Assembly (NCBI GenBank): GCA_030248215.1
Contig: JASANG010003525.1
Location: forward strand, 310,001-374,000
DNA: 64,000 nt
DNA from: Enoplolaimus lenunculus
Taxonomy: Eukaryota; Nematoda; Enoplea; Enoplida; Thoracostomopsidae
Direction: 5' to 3'
The position numbers and the translations under genes were made by a program. Shown here piece by piece: positions 10,015 to 22,934 of this stretch; positions within the stretch are counted from its first letter, which is position 1, and the number at the start of each line of letters is the position of its first letter. The notes beneath the pieces were generated by a model. It was not told the DNA's origin and did no database searches. It saw nothing but the letters and a program-made list of their open reading frames with translations.

Positions 10015-11716
10015 GGTTTTGTTGCGTGATTGTTTTTTGATTTCGTCGTTCTTCGCCAGCAGAATGCTTCCTTGCGTCTCTTCTCAGCGCATCAACGGAT
10101 TTATTTCGTTCGTGTTGTCTTGTTCCTTTTGTTTGATTTGAACTGCTGTTAATTGCTGCTGGTGACTTGTTTCGTTTCTTCCGTTCCGCTGATTGCTGTT
10201 TTAGTCGAGAATTTTCAAGATCTGCGGAGGCTTTTGGTTTTGAAACACATTTGCGTTGTTGTTTTTGTCGTTGATGTTGTTGTTGATGATAGTTGTTTGA
10301 AGTATTCGCCATTTCATCAGAAGTATTTGTTGTTTTTGAGTCTTCAGATTTTCGTGATGGTAAAGTTTCTAGAGGCGGAGGTGGGGGTGGTTTGTAACCA
10401 GCGGAACCGGTAGCCGGATCTGCTTGACATGACTGGGGTAGCGGAGCAAGACCTCGGATATAATCGTAGAGTTGATCGATTTCTTCGTCTGATACTACAA
10501 GTTCAGGTGAACTCAACTTAGCTGATCGTTCATTAGACTGATCTGACTCGCCACTCAGTGTTGTACCTAGCGTATCTTCAGGATTAACGAAACAGTTGAC
10601 TTCAGCTTGATCTGGTGTCAGTGAACCTGAACAGCCACTGATAGCGTGGAAGTTTCCCACGGCACTAGCACGAGTGACGTCATCGTGAGAAATTCCTGTG
10701 ATTCGACTTAAATACGAAGGCAGTAGATCTTCGCATAGCTCACAAATTTGACGAAATTCACTCCGACAAACAATATGTGGATGATTGAGCGATGAAGCGA
10801 GTTTCAAATGAGCATTCAATGGTACAGAGATAAATTCGGGCGTATCTTTTTGTAGTACGTAAACCATAACGATGTCTTCAGTGAAAACACTCTGTAACCG
10901 GAGCACAATTGATGCGTTGTTTGATAGGCGGAGTTCACCCGGAAACACACCTTGGATCAAGCGAACAGTGAGCGGAAATCGTTTAGCATCGACGAGATTT
11001 CTGATTAAATGTACTCCTGTAATTGCGTCTTTTCGAGCGATTGGTGAAAATTTTGCTTTTTGACTCATTTTAAAATAAACGCTGCTGCCAGATTCGTCGA
11101 AGCATCGCAAAAACGATACGCGTTTGAAATTAAATTGGCCAACGAGTGTCAGTAGTTCACCCTCATCAATTTGACGGCTACGGTATAGATTGCGCAGCTC
11201 TCCGTCAGGGTCGGGCAAGTACGCTTTCGCTGGAGCGCGAGCGAGGCACAGTTCAGGAAACTGTTTCGCTAGTTCGCGAACGCTTTCAATACATTTGACC
11301 GGTTTGCCATCCTCAGACAATATTTCAAAGTATCCATCGTAAGTTTCTGGTATCGCAACCCGGCAATCAGTAATCGCGGACCGCTTTCCACCCACGGCAA
11401 CGCCACTGCTCGCACCTACACCACCGGTAGGTTTCATCATATGAGCCATAACTTTTCGCACTTTTTGTCGTGAATGAATCAAGACGTACGGTTTTAGGGT
11501 CGGATTGGCAATGTTTGGCGCACCGACGTTCATGTATTGACCTTTGGTGACCAGGGCTAAATGTGGCAACGAGACACGTTCAACAAAATCACCCAGGAAC
11601 ATATCTGATTCTACGGACCAATTGACTCCTGATAGCAGACTGTGAGCGAGCATTTCAACTGTACTGCCAGAGTGCGAGCCTCCGGCAGATACAATTCCAC
11701 CTCGGTTTGCGGGCAT
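9011..11716 (-). CDS. sano: CABIT-domain protein of the Serrano/GAREM family
   Basis: A single open frame of 901 residues with no intron. Residues about 30-335 form a CABIT domain (the fold of THEMIS, GAREM and Drosophila Serrano), with recognisable stretches such as LPHLALVTKGQYMNVG and LPDPDGELRNLYRSRQ. After it comes the conserved acidic/tyrosine motif SDEEIDQLYDYIRGL (409-423), then a proline run (443-449) and a long low-complexity tail rich in Gln, Asn, Ser and Lys, including an 11-residue glutamine tract. Family members are cytoplasmic adaptors: GAREM works in receptor tyrosine kinase-MAPK signalling and Serrano in planar polarity. That is known of the family and only inferred here. The first in-frame Met follows an AT-rich leader with no splice acceptor. 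The tail is disordered and ends in MQQQ. Confidence 0.92.
9984..10018 (-). repeat. CAA/CAG-type trinucleotide tract inside the CABIT gene
   Basis: GTTGTT repeats on the plus strand read as glutamine codons (mostly CAA) in the minus-strand frame, giving the polyglutamine run of the protein tail. It stays in frame, so length variation would be tolerated. Confidence 0.9.
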
Positions 11717-11856
11717 TACGGGTAAAATTAAAAGACAAGATGGCCGAAAAAGTTCAAATCTAAATTAGCATAGTATAATCGTGAAGTTAAGGCTAATTAG
11801 CATAAGTTAATTGCTAAAAACCTTAGAAAGTTTTGGAAATGTTGCACTAAACCTAC

Positions 11857-12099
11857 ACACTGTAAATTCCAGTGAGTTGATTAATCAACTCAGAGAATCA
11901 ATTGCTTATTTCTGGTTAATTGTGAGTTAATAACAATCAACACAAACTCACTCTCAGCTAAATTGATTCCGGGTGAGATGATCAATTAACTTTAGAATGA
12001 GGTCAATCAATTTGGAAAACTGAGCTCTGAAAGGCCAAAAAATTCCGACTCAGTAATTCAACTCATTTTGAATTAAAATCAATTCTGTAGATTTTACAG
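11857..12099. mobile_element. Inverted-repeat element with CACTGTAAATTCCAGTGAG end
   Basis: The left end is CACTGTAAATTCCAGTGAG and the right end TCTGTAGATTTTACAG, roughly inverse. The interior is built of ACTCA/TTGATT words in both orientations. A relative lies at 24425-24638. Ends beginning CACTG next to TA suggest a Tc1/mariner-type non-autonomous element. Confidence 0.6.
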
Positions 12100-12302
12100 A
12101 GCATTGCACAAATTTGGGGTTCCGGAAATGTGGTGTAAGCGCTTTCAATTACTAGCGAAATAGAACATGCTGCAGAACTAAAATTGTCCAGTCGCAAGTG
12201 CACGATTTGACATTTCCAAAAGTTGACTAAATTTTAATTTGATTTTAAATGATTTTTGGCTTAAACAAAATTACCATTAAAAGCAGTTTCAAACAAATAC
12301 TG

Positions 12303-12714
12303 GTACATTGAAAGCGACCCGAATAGGACGGGGACTGATATTTATTTGACCTCTCCAGAGGGTAACCCTCTTGTTATTCGGTTACGGACTGTTGTTTATT
12401 TTTAACCCGCCCTCACGGTATTGCAACTATCCGTTGAATTAAACGTTTATTTGTCGTGTCAATAGCGTGAGGAATAATGCAATGTTATACTTAGGAATGT
12501 ACTTTCTAAACTTAAGTACGCTTTACAGTTTCGAACTCAACTTTATTTGGTCCTGGATTCATTTATTCGCTACATTTAAGGATAATTGAAATTTATGGAC
12601 TCTAATTAGGGTTTAGGGACTCTATCCGCTTACGGACTCTTATTAGACATACGGACTTCTATTGATTGGGACTCAAAATGGGGACCTCTTCCTCTTATTT
12701 GGGTCACACTACAG
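12303..12714. mobile_element. TA-flanked element with CTGTAGTGACCCGAATAA ends, older copy
   Basis: The right end (TTTGGGTCACACTACAG followed by TA) and the left GCGACCCGAATAGG match the cleaner copies at 29523-29960 and 26070-26454. The shared interior includes CAACTATCCGTTGAATTAAA. The left terminus is eroded. Confidence 0.75.
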
Positions 12715-12973
12715 TATGGTAGTTATTGTGATATTCTTATTTAAAGGCTTGACCAAATCACCAGCCGCAATTTGGCAAAAATTCGCCCAATTTTTAAAAG
12801 TGCCCTATCCAAAACTCCAATATGATCAGTACTACAAGCATAGCATTTAAGCGTAGCAAAACGAGAATATTTCCTTTTTAGCGAAGTAGTTTAGTTAAAC
12901 TGCTTCGATAAACTAGAAAAAATTCCCGCTTTACCACATATTTGCACTACGCACAAATGTGTACTTGAATTTT

Positions 12974-13210
12974 GGGTTGTACTATACTTTTTTCGACGTG
13001 CGGTGACGTCCGGCGCCGTCCTTCACCCGTACGGTGCTGTCCGTCACCCGTACGGCGCCGTCCGTGACCCGTGCGGCGCTGTCCGTCACCGTGCGGCGCC
13101 GTCCATCACCGTGCGGTATCGTACACAAATAATTCGCGTACGATAATTTATGGTGACGGACGGTGACGGACGACGCCGGACGGCACCGGACGTCAAGTAT
13201 AGCGCAACCC
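12974..13210. mobile_element. GC-rich inverted-repeat element with CCGTCCGTCAC units
   Basis: The left end GGGTTGTACTATACTT and the right end AAGTATAGCGCAACCC are inverted. The left arm contains at least five degenerate CCGTCCGTCACC-like units and the right arm the inverse GGTGACGGACGG, so the whole 237 bp can fold into a long hairpin. It is strikingly GC-rich against its AT-rich surroundings. No target duplication is certain. Confidence 0.75.
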
Positions 13211-13554
13211 TTAGATTTCCGCGAACCTAAAATACTCTGTTCTCAAGTGAAAACAAGGCGTTCTATAGTTAGATTCGTTCACTACATAACTAATAAACGC
13301 GCGATCCTGAAAAGTCTGAACCCCATCAAGCGACCAGTACCAGTCACAAATGGTGTGTTCCTTAAATGAGCCCATGCTTTAGTAGAGTAATGGTTTGGGC
13401 GAACGAGACAATGATAAAATGGACATATACGCGTGTCGTAGTGCAATTATTAACACTTACACGCAAATTGCTAGCGTTTGAATAATTCACAAGTTATTGA
13501 ATGGCTTGAAATGGACCTTAGACATGTGGTACATAAGTTAGCCCTAACAACTTT

Positions 13555-13732
13555 GGCCGTTGTAAACATGAGAGGCGGAACGTTTTTCTACGGGACTGCA
13601 ATAGTGTAAGCTCAAGCTTTAGGCTTATTTTTTGCTTAGGTTTAGGCTTAGGTATGAGCCAATTCTTTCGCTTTGGCTTAGGCTTAGGCTTAAGCTTACA
13701 CTACTGTGACGACCTTGTTCTATACATTAGCG
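13555..13732. mobile_element. TTAGGC-core element with perfect target duplication
   Basis: ACAACTTT occurs at 13547-13554 and exactly again at 13733-13740. The left end is GGCCGTTGTAAACATGAGAG and the right TTCTATACATTAGCG. The core includes TTAGGCTTAGGTATGAGCC. Confidence 0.86.
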
Positions 13733-14018
13733 ACAACTTTAGAGTTTGACTAATGCATTTGAAATATACTAAGTATCCTAACCTAAAACCTAAAGATGAC
13801 AGACACATATTTGGCCACCGGCAAAACATGGGTTGATCATGGCCTAAGCGAGCCCTGTGGTCGGCTTCATTGCTGTACCCACAAAACGAGTTAAATAAAT
13901 GGGTCAAAATATATTTTCCCATTTAAAATTTTAATTTTTAAAACACTCGTCATAGGCCCATTGAAGACACGTCCGCCCATGCTGAAACCATAAATCGACT
14001 ACATGGGTTAGACATAAC

Positions 14019-14217
14019 GCCCCTTGTAAAAGATCAGGGGCGGAGCGCTTTGCTGCGGAACTGCAATAAAGTAAGCTTAGCTTCCGAGAAATTTTTTCGC
14101 TAAGGCTTAGGCTTAGGTTTACGTTTAGGTGGAAGCTCAGTCTTACACTTCGGTGCCCAGGCTTAGACTTAGGAATATGCTAATATCACTGTTACGGCCC
14201 TGCTCTATACATTAGCC
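14019..14217. mobile_element. TTAGGC-core element
   Basis: GACATAAC (14011-14018) and GACATCAC (14218-14225) flank it. The left end is GCCCCTTGTAAAAGATCAGG and the right CTGCTCTATACATTAGCC. It lies only 290 bp from the previous copy, in the same orientation. Confidence 0.82.
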
Positions 14218-14225
14218 GACATCAC

Positions 14226-16040
14226 CATCATTTGGAATTTTTTGGTTTTAGGTTTGGTCACTGAAAAATTGTAATGAAAAGTAGTTTGAACGAAATTAAG
14301 CTTAAATCAGTTCCAGCTTAAACCGCATAAACTTTGTTCTGTAACTTACGACTTTTAAGGGACAAATAGAATCGCCATTCCACTACGTATTAACGTTATA
14401 CCTCAACCAGTCAACTCTAGCTATCTATTCCTCCGAACTTACTGATTTTCTGTTAATAAATTTTATTTCCTGTCCACTACTGCCCCAGTCACACCCTTTT
14501 AAACTGATTTAAATCGTGTACACCTTCTTAAATCAAAATTTTGCCTCACTTTCACCGCTTTTAAAACGGTGTTCTAGTGTTTACCGTCGTTCAATAGTGA
14601 CGAAACACGACTAATCGGCTTATCAGTAGACAGGCAGATATTTGGTGCGACTAAAATGTACACATTTTGGGCTAAATAAATCCCCTTCGCGAAGACTACG
14701 CGATTCGGCGAGTTAGCTAACGTCGTTGGCTTTGTAGTAGTGACGCCAACTTACGTTTGTTGTGTATTTGGTGCGATGGCGCGTTGACTGGACACATGTA
14801 GAATAGTGGGTACGGTGTAATTGCTATAAGCGGACAGCTGGTAATATCTAACCAGTTTGTTAGCCAGGTAATTATTTGTTGGCAAAAAGATAAAGGACAT
14901 GTGGTTTTATGCTTGAAAAGCTTATTTTGATCCGATGCCACAAAATTTCCAACGCTATTTAAAATTCAGAAATACAGAAACTGTGTCGGTTTTGATCAAT
15001 TGTTTGATCGACAGATCTTAATGTTAAAAAATCAAATTTTCAAAAATTCAAGAATCGGCATGAAATGATCCGGGAAGGCCATCAGAAGCTACAAAATGCA
15101 ATTGCAAAATACGACCATATAAGGCAAATACCAGTTGGAGGTATGCAAGAATAACTAAAAAAACTGTCCGGTTGCTAAAAATCAAAAATATGAGCTTCGA
15201 ACACGCTGAGAAATAGCAATCAGCAAACTACTCGGATATGAATTTGATGTAAAAACAAAACAATTTTTGCACGATTTTTAGTGTTGTGGCTATAGCAAAA
15301 AACTTACATCGTGGCATTGGCACTAAAACGAATTACATGAATTGTAAAATATTTAGCGAATAAAGTCGACCGCAAACAAGACACTAAAGCGGCATGCAAA
15401 TTGCAATATTTACATAGCATACGGAGTTGTGTCATGTTTGCATAAATTTTGAAAAATTGCTTTTTTTGCTGTTATACTATTTTCTGCAATGCAACATATG
15501 TTCATTCGTTGTATGATCTTGTTTGAAACATGGATGGGGGTGGCAGAGAACCACGACAATTTTAATATTTCATATGGTATTTTTGCAAACACATAGTCTG
15601 TATCGAAAAACTGCTGCTATAAACACGACAATTTTATAGAAAATCGTGAGAAATGGCAGTGTCTGGAGCGGTTTCGTTGAAAGCGATGTGAATATAATAT
15701 ACTCTCGGTGTAAACGAACAACAAAAACGAGACAAAATGTTGACTATGAGACAGAGATGCAAGAAATTTTTGCAATACAAAATACTGCACGCACATACAA
15801 CACACGACGTGCATGCAATTTGAAATGCAATATATATTGCAGTTTGCAACAGTTTTGCATCACACGCAGCAGTTGTTTGTTGTTGTGTAAAATAGTAAAT
15901 ATTGCGTAATATTGAACAAAAAATCGTATTCGAAACAAACCGTGGAACGGTTGTTAAAAGATACGGTAACGGTAAAAGGTTGAAAATAATCAAAGACCGG
16001 GGGTACTTTTGTTGACCCCCTTTAGTGGAAAAGTTCGTCC
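14226..16040. other. Unassigned AT-rich stretch
   Basis: Several short open frames overlap on both strands near 15.4-16.0 kb. None shows family similarity, splice-site support or gene-like composition. No repeat ends were recognised. Confidence 0.4.
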
Positions 16041-16048
16041 CACCCGAA

Positions 16049-16145
16049 ACGGCCCATATACGTCTTAAGTGCAGGCTGTATCTCCATGTTCCTAAGCTTA
16101 AATCTAAGCCTGTAAGCGTATAAAAGCTAAATGTAAGCGTAAGTC
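16049..16145. mobile_element. TTAGGC-core element fragment
   Basis: It starts GGCCCATATACGTC and continues with CCTAAGCTTAAATCTAAGCC-type words. The right end is lost just upstream of the next copy. Confidence 0.45.
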
Positions 16146-16244
16146 AAAACTTAAAATGCAAAATTGTTTTGCATACGATGTAGATTGCGGTAATGCTTTC
16201 TTGCCCAATACTTTCTATAATCACTCCCCTCGGTAGCGATGACC

Positions 16245-16406
16245 GGCCCATGTAAAGATCAGGGGCGGAGAGTTTTTCACTGGGACTAGAAGACAGTAAG
16301 CTTAAGCTTTAAACTTTTTTGTTTGGCTTAGGCTTAGGCGTAGTGGTAGGCTTAGGTTTAGGAATATGCTAAAAATACTGTGCCGCCCCTGTACTTTACA
16401 TTGGCC
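16245..16406. mobile_element. TTAGGC-core element
   Basis: Flanked by CGATGACC (16237-16244) and CGATGTCC (16407-16414). It has the well-kept left end GGCCCATGTAAAGATCAGGG and right end CCCTGTACTTTACATTGGCC. This is one of the best copies for defining the terminal repeat. Confidence 0.88.
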
Positions 16407-16414
16407 CGATGTCC

Positions 16415-19400
16415 GCATCCACCGCTCACTTTAAGCAACCTTAAACAGCGCGCAATTGCATATCCGGAAGGACAATAATCGAACAAGCTGCGATACAATT
16501 GATAGACAATTTTAGACTTTCTTGAATAACGGACTAGCGCCAGTCCGTTGACGACGGTCCGAGAATAGACAATTTTTGGTCTTCTTCAATAAGCTCACTA
16601 GTGCGAGTTTGTAAGCGGTCAGGCGCTGCTCAGCGGTCCTGTGAAATTTTTGCTCTCTTCGAAATAGACTCACTTGTATGGTCTGGCAACCCCTGCATGT
16701 CAATCGTAAAATGGTTAGGAACCGTTCAGGACGCCGATCTGGCTACTGGAGTAACAAAACAGGGGAGTCTGGAAAAAATATCCACGTGGTGTCGAAAATT
16801 TTATTAAATTATAAACTTGGCGTAGACTATATCTTAAAAGTTATATTAAATTGTTTTATCCTTTAAGTTCATACCCCACCTCCTGTCGTGCTGTATAAGC
16901 CGTTCTGATCATTTGAGGCACAGTTAAGGCATACTGAAGCGTGTGTTAATCGTCCATCAGTGTCCCGAACTGTTCTATACTTCAAAGGTCCAGTGGTTGT
17001 CGCCCGGCAGTGAACTATTCGAGTCGTGGTACATAAATCATTTTGTAAACCATCTCAACGTTGCTGTACCGCTTTCGTCCCCAAAAATTGAAAACCGCTA
17101 AGACTAAATCAAGTGAGATAAATAAAAAATTTGGCATTTTTTAACTTAAGAAATGAAAAAATTTAAAATTTCTTAAAGTTGTTGAGAACCTGGCATCGCA
17201 GTGCGTTTTAGATGTTAATTTGGAAGCATAAGAGCATCCCATTCGTTCTACTTCCAGTGGGTTTACAAACTTCCAAACAGTTGCAAAGACATATTTTTTG
17301 TGATATAGAATAATTGAGAAGCACAAAAATCTATTATTAACTAAGGTTTTGACGTTTTTACATAATGAAAATACATTAATAGAAGCTTGAAGTAAAAGTG
17401 AAATTTTGTAATGCAGTCGGCAATTTCCGCCAGCCGGGGCGCATATTGCGTTTTGCGTATAATATATATACATTTATATATATTTATGTATATATTTATA
17501 TATAACTTATTTTGCACTCGGAGTGATTTTGCATTCTGAAATTGTTTATAGGACAAAGTTTTTTTGTATTTTTAAAACAGCTACAATTTTAAAACGGTGA
17601 AAATCCGTTCAAATTTGAGACAGAAAACAAACTGCTATTTATTTCAAAAATTTTACTAAACTTTTTTCAATGAATTTTAGGTCAAAAATAGTTGTATAAA
17701 TACGTCAAAATAACGGCGTTATCGTGAGAGTATTTTTTGTTATAAAATCACGCCGCCGTTTGATTTCATGCCATATGTGCGCTTGTGGCTTTATACTTTT
17801 AAAAATTAATACAAATATTCGTTTCTTATACTGCAACCGTTGCATTAAAAATGTAACTGTCGTTCAAAAAGAGATTATACCTCTTCGTATACTTTTGCAA
17901 TTAAAAATTATAATCGCAATTATTGATATGTGACAAAAGAGAGATAGAATTGAAAATTTTTTCGTTTTTTGCACCAAACTCGGAGCAGTGGCGATGCTAC
18001 ATTGCGTGAAGTTTTGCAAACTCGAGTAAAGCCACAAATTTCTCGGCTATATATTTACCAAAACGCACGTTTTATTCACTGAATCCTATGCGCCATTCAG
18101 AGAAACCCTGTATAAAACCAAAACATTTCATTTGGGATCGACGCTTGTGTCTACTGCGAGAAATTCAACAGGTCCAGAGCGATGCCACAGTTAACATTTG
18201 GAATGGCCAAAATTTTTGATTATTTTCGCAAAATGTGTCGAAATATTAATTGAATCGGCTGGCTTGGTTTTTAATGGACAGGGCCATTGGTATTAAGGAT
18301 CGATCGGTATCACTTGTGTCGAAATAGCGAAATTTGCTTTGTATAGATAAAATAACAGAACAATCTCAAAGACGTCTATATATACACATATATATACATA
18401 TATATACATATATAATATGAACAAGTCAAAACTGCAATTGTGTAACTTTGCATGCACTGCACTAAGTACAAAATCGCACTAAACTCAATAAAGCAATTTT
18501 CATGTGATTTTGATCTGCTGCCTCTCTTACAGTCTCCAATAAATAAAATGACCGAAACAAAAATTTATTTCCAAAACTACTTTTTGTTCAATATTTTATC
18601 GTTTACATTTTCAATAATAAATACAAACCGCAACCCACTCTCCAAATGTACCCTTATGCAAGGTGTCGAGTACAAAAGCAAAGAGAGGGGAAAAGGGGTT
18701 AAAGGACAGACAGAGAGATGAATATAAAATATTCATCTCCCCTGTCCGATTTGTTTACCCTCAGTCACTGTTGGTAGGTCTTGAAATTTGTGAAAAATAT
18801 TTTATTCAAGACAAAAATTATTATTAATATACATAATTTTTTCTGTGACAAAGAACAAATTTTTCAACTGAAAGTCCAAGTCATGAACTGCTGCAAATCG
18901 TATGGAATGGTGTTTGTACTGAATAAATATTTTCGCAAAAATTTTATTCGCGGGATACAACACGGGCGACCGAAGGAGCGAATATTCTTTTTGTGTCGAG
19001 GATAATTTTGTGAACATTGCAACAAAATGTTGTAATGTTCATTTCGTAATTATATATGTGATAATATTGTTTTTTAACCCGTGTTGTTGTCTCTGATTTA
19101 TGGCGATAGTAATGTAGCAAGGGTTAATTTCCTTATTTCATCTCATGTTATGCGTTTCAATCGAAAAAAGGGTTAAGAACTTTTATAAGGGCTCTAGAAT
19201 TTTATATGGTGAGAACAATAGGCAAATTACACGAGGTGTAACGGCCAGGGAACAACGAGAGTAGAAAAAATATTGGAGCCGGAGGTGTCGAAACTGGCGG
19301 TGAAGCGAAATTAGGCAGTTAAAATGATATTTAATTCGTTAATTTTAGCAAATATCTCCAAGATGTTGTTAAATGTTTTGGTTTTACGCTTAGTTTTTTT

Positions 19401-20170
19401 TGCGAAATCTCGGCAATTTTATCTTCACAATTGTATGAAATGTTTAAAACGAAACGCACCAAACAAATGACGTTTGTAAAAATAAGCAAATATACGTAAA
19501 TTGCGCCGGATCGCCCGGCAGTAATCCTACCATAGCCGGAGTCGGAGGTTTTGATTTTGCTCCTGAGCCGGAGGCAGGCACTCCGGTTGCAGCCTGGTAG
19601 GAGTTTCGCTGCGTAAAAGTTAAATACGTCGTTTTGCTGAAAAAAATAATGCGAACACTAAAAAGATAATGGAAGTAAAATAGCAAGCAAACAATATTAC
19701 CGCTGTCAAGTGCTTCAATTTAAAACTCAACATTAACACATACGTTCTGTTTGATTACAAAAGCATTTAAAACGCAATTAGCGCGGTTTTCAACACATTC
19801 AACACTTTTATAAGGGTCGTTATACAAATTTCTACCAACCTTTTTTCAAATTGTTCACAATACATAGACATATATAGAAAATTAAATGAAAAATTATGTA
19901 TAGTCAGCGCAAAAAACCGGAAACGGAAGCGAAATGTCGAATATTTCGGAGCCCGGAACGCGGATTTGTTACTATAAAAGGTTTGTATCCGAAAATTCTT
20001 TCGGTCATAAATTTTTTAAAACAGTCAATAGGGTTTCCGGTTGGAGAGGCAAATATTTCCGTTGAGATCTATACCTCGGCTTCGCCTTGCATTATTTTTA
20101 ATTGACTATCGCTTTATGTGTTATCCAACTGTTATACAGAAGCAATTTTAAACTACCTGTTCTATAACAC
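16415..20170. other. Unassigned stretch with simple repeats
   Basis: AT-rich sequence with TATA-type dinucleotide runs near 17460-17505 and ATATACAT repeats near 18375-18418. A short GGAG/CTCC-rich piece (about 19500-19600, CCGGAGTCGG and CACTCCGGTTGCAGCCTGG) looks like a decayed relative of the CAGGG-ended element at 36424. No gene was recognised. Confidence 0.4.
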
Positions 20171-20744
20171 TGCTTACTGTAGTGACCCGAATAAAGAGGG
20201 TTCTGGGATTTATTTTGCGTCTCTAGAAAACAATCCATGTTATTCGGTTTCGATTGATAATTCGAGATTAAAACTAACATCAGGGCCGAAGCAGCCACCC
20301 CCCCATATTGTCCAATTGTGACGCCTCCACCCTAAACAGGGTCGTCATCGAAAATTTTAAACAAAAAAATTTGAAAAATTTTTTGATCATCGCATAGGGC
20401 TTTCACCCTAGAATATTTTCGGGAGCGGGTCCACAACATTCTGCTCAGGCACTGACTATAACACTAAAACAAAATCAGTCAAGCTTGTGTGAATTTGAAA
20501 TCATTTTAAAATTTAGAATGGAAAACAAATTTAAAGGAATTTGATAAAACATTTCGTAGCCAAAATGATAGTTTATCTTTCGACTTTTGTTGACTAGTGA
20601 TTAATTACCTATAAACATTGTTTAAATATTTAAAGTGATTCACAGTTAAGATTAAGAACTGTACGTTTAATTACTAAATTTACTATTAGAAAAGACCTAG
20701 ATTGGTACGAGAATTTATCGATTAAGAAACGTCATCAAACCTGG

Positions 20745-20795
20745 AGCCATCGTAAAGAACAGGGGCGGAACAGCAGATACATAAAGTGCCATCGT
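20745..20795. mobile_element. TTAGGC-core element end fragment
   Basis: AAAGAACAGGGGCGGAACAG matches the terminal block of the family. Nothing of the core follows. Confidence 0.45.
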
Positions 20796-21359
20796 TATGG
20801 GTCGCACAAGTTGAACCTATTAAATAAGGAATGTAGGCCAAAACCTCAACGCATGCCGGATTCCCATCACGGATGTACGCAGTTGTATAGTCTTGTTGAA
20901 GTATGCATCATCCACTCTTGAATATACCAACAGGATTTGCGTAAATAGTATTGCACCATTATAAGACATTCGTATACTTCCTCTGAGTTTCCCGACAGTT
21001 CCTGTGACACTCGCGGTAAGACCGATATGAACAACAATTTGCGGGTCAAATTGAACACTTAAATTTGACAAATTTTGCCGAAAAAACGTTTTAGCAACCA
21101 AAATATCTCAAATATTAAAATTGTCTTTGTTTCAGAAAAAGCCAAAATTTTAAGAATAAAATACTTTTATTAATTGTTACTATAATTAAAACTGTTTAAG
21201 CTCTGCACCCAGAGGCAAAACGGCACTGCTATGTGCGTGTGACTGTTAGAAAGAGTTTAGTGTTGATTTATGAAATTAATGATAAATATTACCACCACGC
21301 CTTGTACGTCTTATAATAACAACGATGGGATTCGTGGTCATTCTTGATCATAGTGTCGT

Positions 21360-21550
21360 GAACCTTATAAGAGGAGGGACTGATATTTGTTTTGACTCTC
21401 CAAAGGGTACCCCCCGTTATTCGGTTAATACGGACTGATATTTATTTCCACCCCGCTCTCCGCAACCCTTCCTTACTGATATATATCTGGCATTGCAACT
21501 ATCCGTTGAATTAAACGTTTTTTGCAGTTGCATCAAAACCTTGAGCGATA
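21360..21550. mobile_element. Fragment of the GACCCGAATAA-ended element
   Basis: It contains GGGACTGATATTTG, CCCCCGTTATTCGGTTA and CAACTATCCGTTGAATTAAA, in the order seen in the 12303-12714 copy. The outer ends are missing. Confidence 0.6.
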
Positions 21551-22706
21551 ATGCAATTACCAACGGGATAAGCTCGGACCCAAAACCAAACAGGGGCCGC
21601 GGGAAGCTCAGCCCTCATTGCAGCATTTGCCCGCTAGAAAATTTTCCAAACTTGCTTGTAAAGTCATCGTAAACACTTCGATGCCACTCACACAAGTTTT
21701 TTAGCCCCCTAGCAAGGTGAGCTGGCTACGAACCTGCATAGGCCGTACTATAACTAATGACGTTGCAAGTACTTAGCGTATAAACAGCTTTTGTGCATAA
21801 TTGAAACCAAAAACCAAACATACAGTTGAAATTTGAATTTTTTTCCGCTATACTTTAACCTCAAACCGTTGTTACATTTAATACACCAAAAACTATACTA
21901 CTCTACATAGCCGTTTTTAACTATTCAAAGATCCGCAATCGCATGAAAAAATGCACAGAACGGGATGATCGAGAAGAAAAACGTTGTCGATGATGAATAA
22001 CAGCCCATACAGGAACAGTGAGAAAGCAAAATAATAGCGTAGTATGAAACAAAACGTTTACTATACTAACGAGAACTCAAGAAGTATTTTCAATATTCGA
22101 TTAATCAATTGGCGTCCGGTCCTCTTAGCGGAGTGCACAAGGAGTAGCGATAGAGGGGAAATATCGGCACCCAAAATTACAAGAGAACTGGAACAATAAA
22201 GGCCACTTTTGCTGGTTTGAATATTATGCGTGGAATTTGAAATGTCCAAACATTTGTTCGCCTCTTCTACTCTGGATCCCTAAAAATTATATTAGGACCT
22301 TTCGTAGTGAAATTGTGACTACGCTGGGCCTGTTCTATCGACCACTCAACTACTAAAAATGATAAAAGTGAAACATTAATGTGTTAAAATTTAACACAAT
22401 TTTTGCAGCGATGTTATCTTCGGCGTTGCTATTCAACAGCATCCTTCAAATTTTGAAAACTATAAAAATATCCGGAAAGATTATTTAAATTTGGAAATCG
22501 TACAAAAGACAGACTCTTAAAAATTTATATTAATTCGACGGAAAACGGAATATATTTTATATTAGGATTTATCGATGTTTGATATGATAAAACTTTAATA
22601 GCAAATCTGCGTTAGAAGCGCTTAACACAATGCGCTGAAGCGCTCATTTCAAAAGTGAAACGGATTATTAAAAATTTCAAATTTATACTCGACGGATTAA
22701 CAAATA

Positions 22707-22934
22707 CACTGCAAAAAATAGTGAGTCCTGAAATAGGTTTTTGAAGACTACACAAACGGAGTCAAATTCGACTCCGCCAGAGTCAAATTCGACTCACTGA
22801 ACGACTCGGGTGAGTTGAATTTGACTCTATCGCAGGCGAATTTGACTCTGTCGGAGTCAAATTTGACTCTGTTTGTGTAGTCCGGAAAAGCCTATTTCGG
22901 AGCGGGTCAATTTGGCCCACCATTTTTTGCAGTG
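22707..22934. mobile_element. TA-flanked element with GAGTCAAATTTGACTC units
   Basis: Ends are CACTGCAAAAAATAGTGAG and the inverse ending TTTTTTGCAGTG, each next to TA, as expected of a Tc1/mariner-type insertion. The interior consists of GAGTCAAATTCGACTC-like palindromes. It has no coding capacity. Other copies are at 35506-35589 (half) and 63025-63196. Confidence 0.82.
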
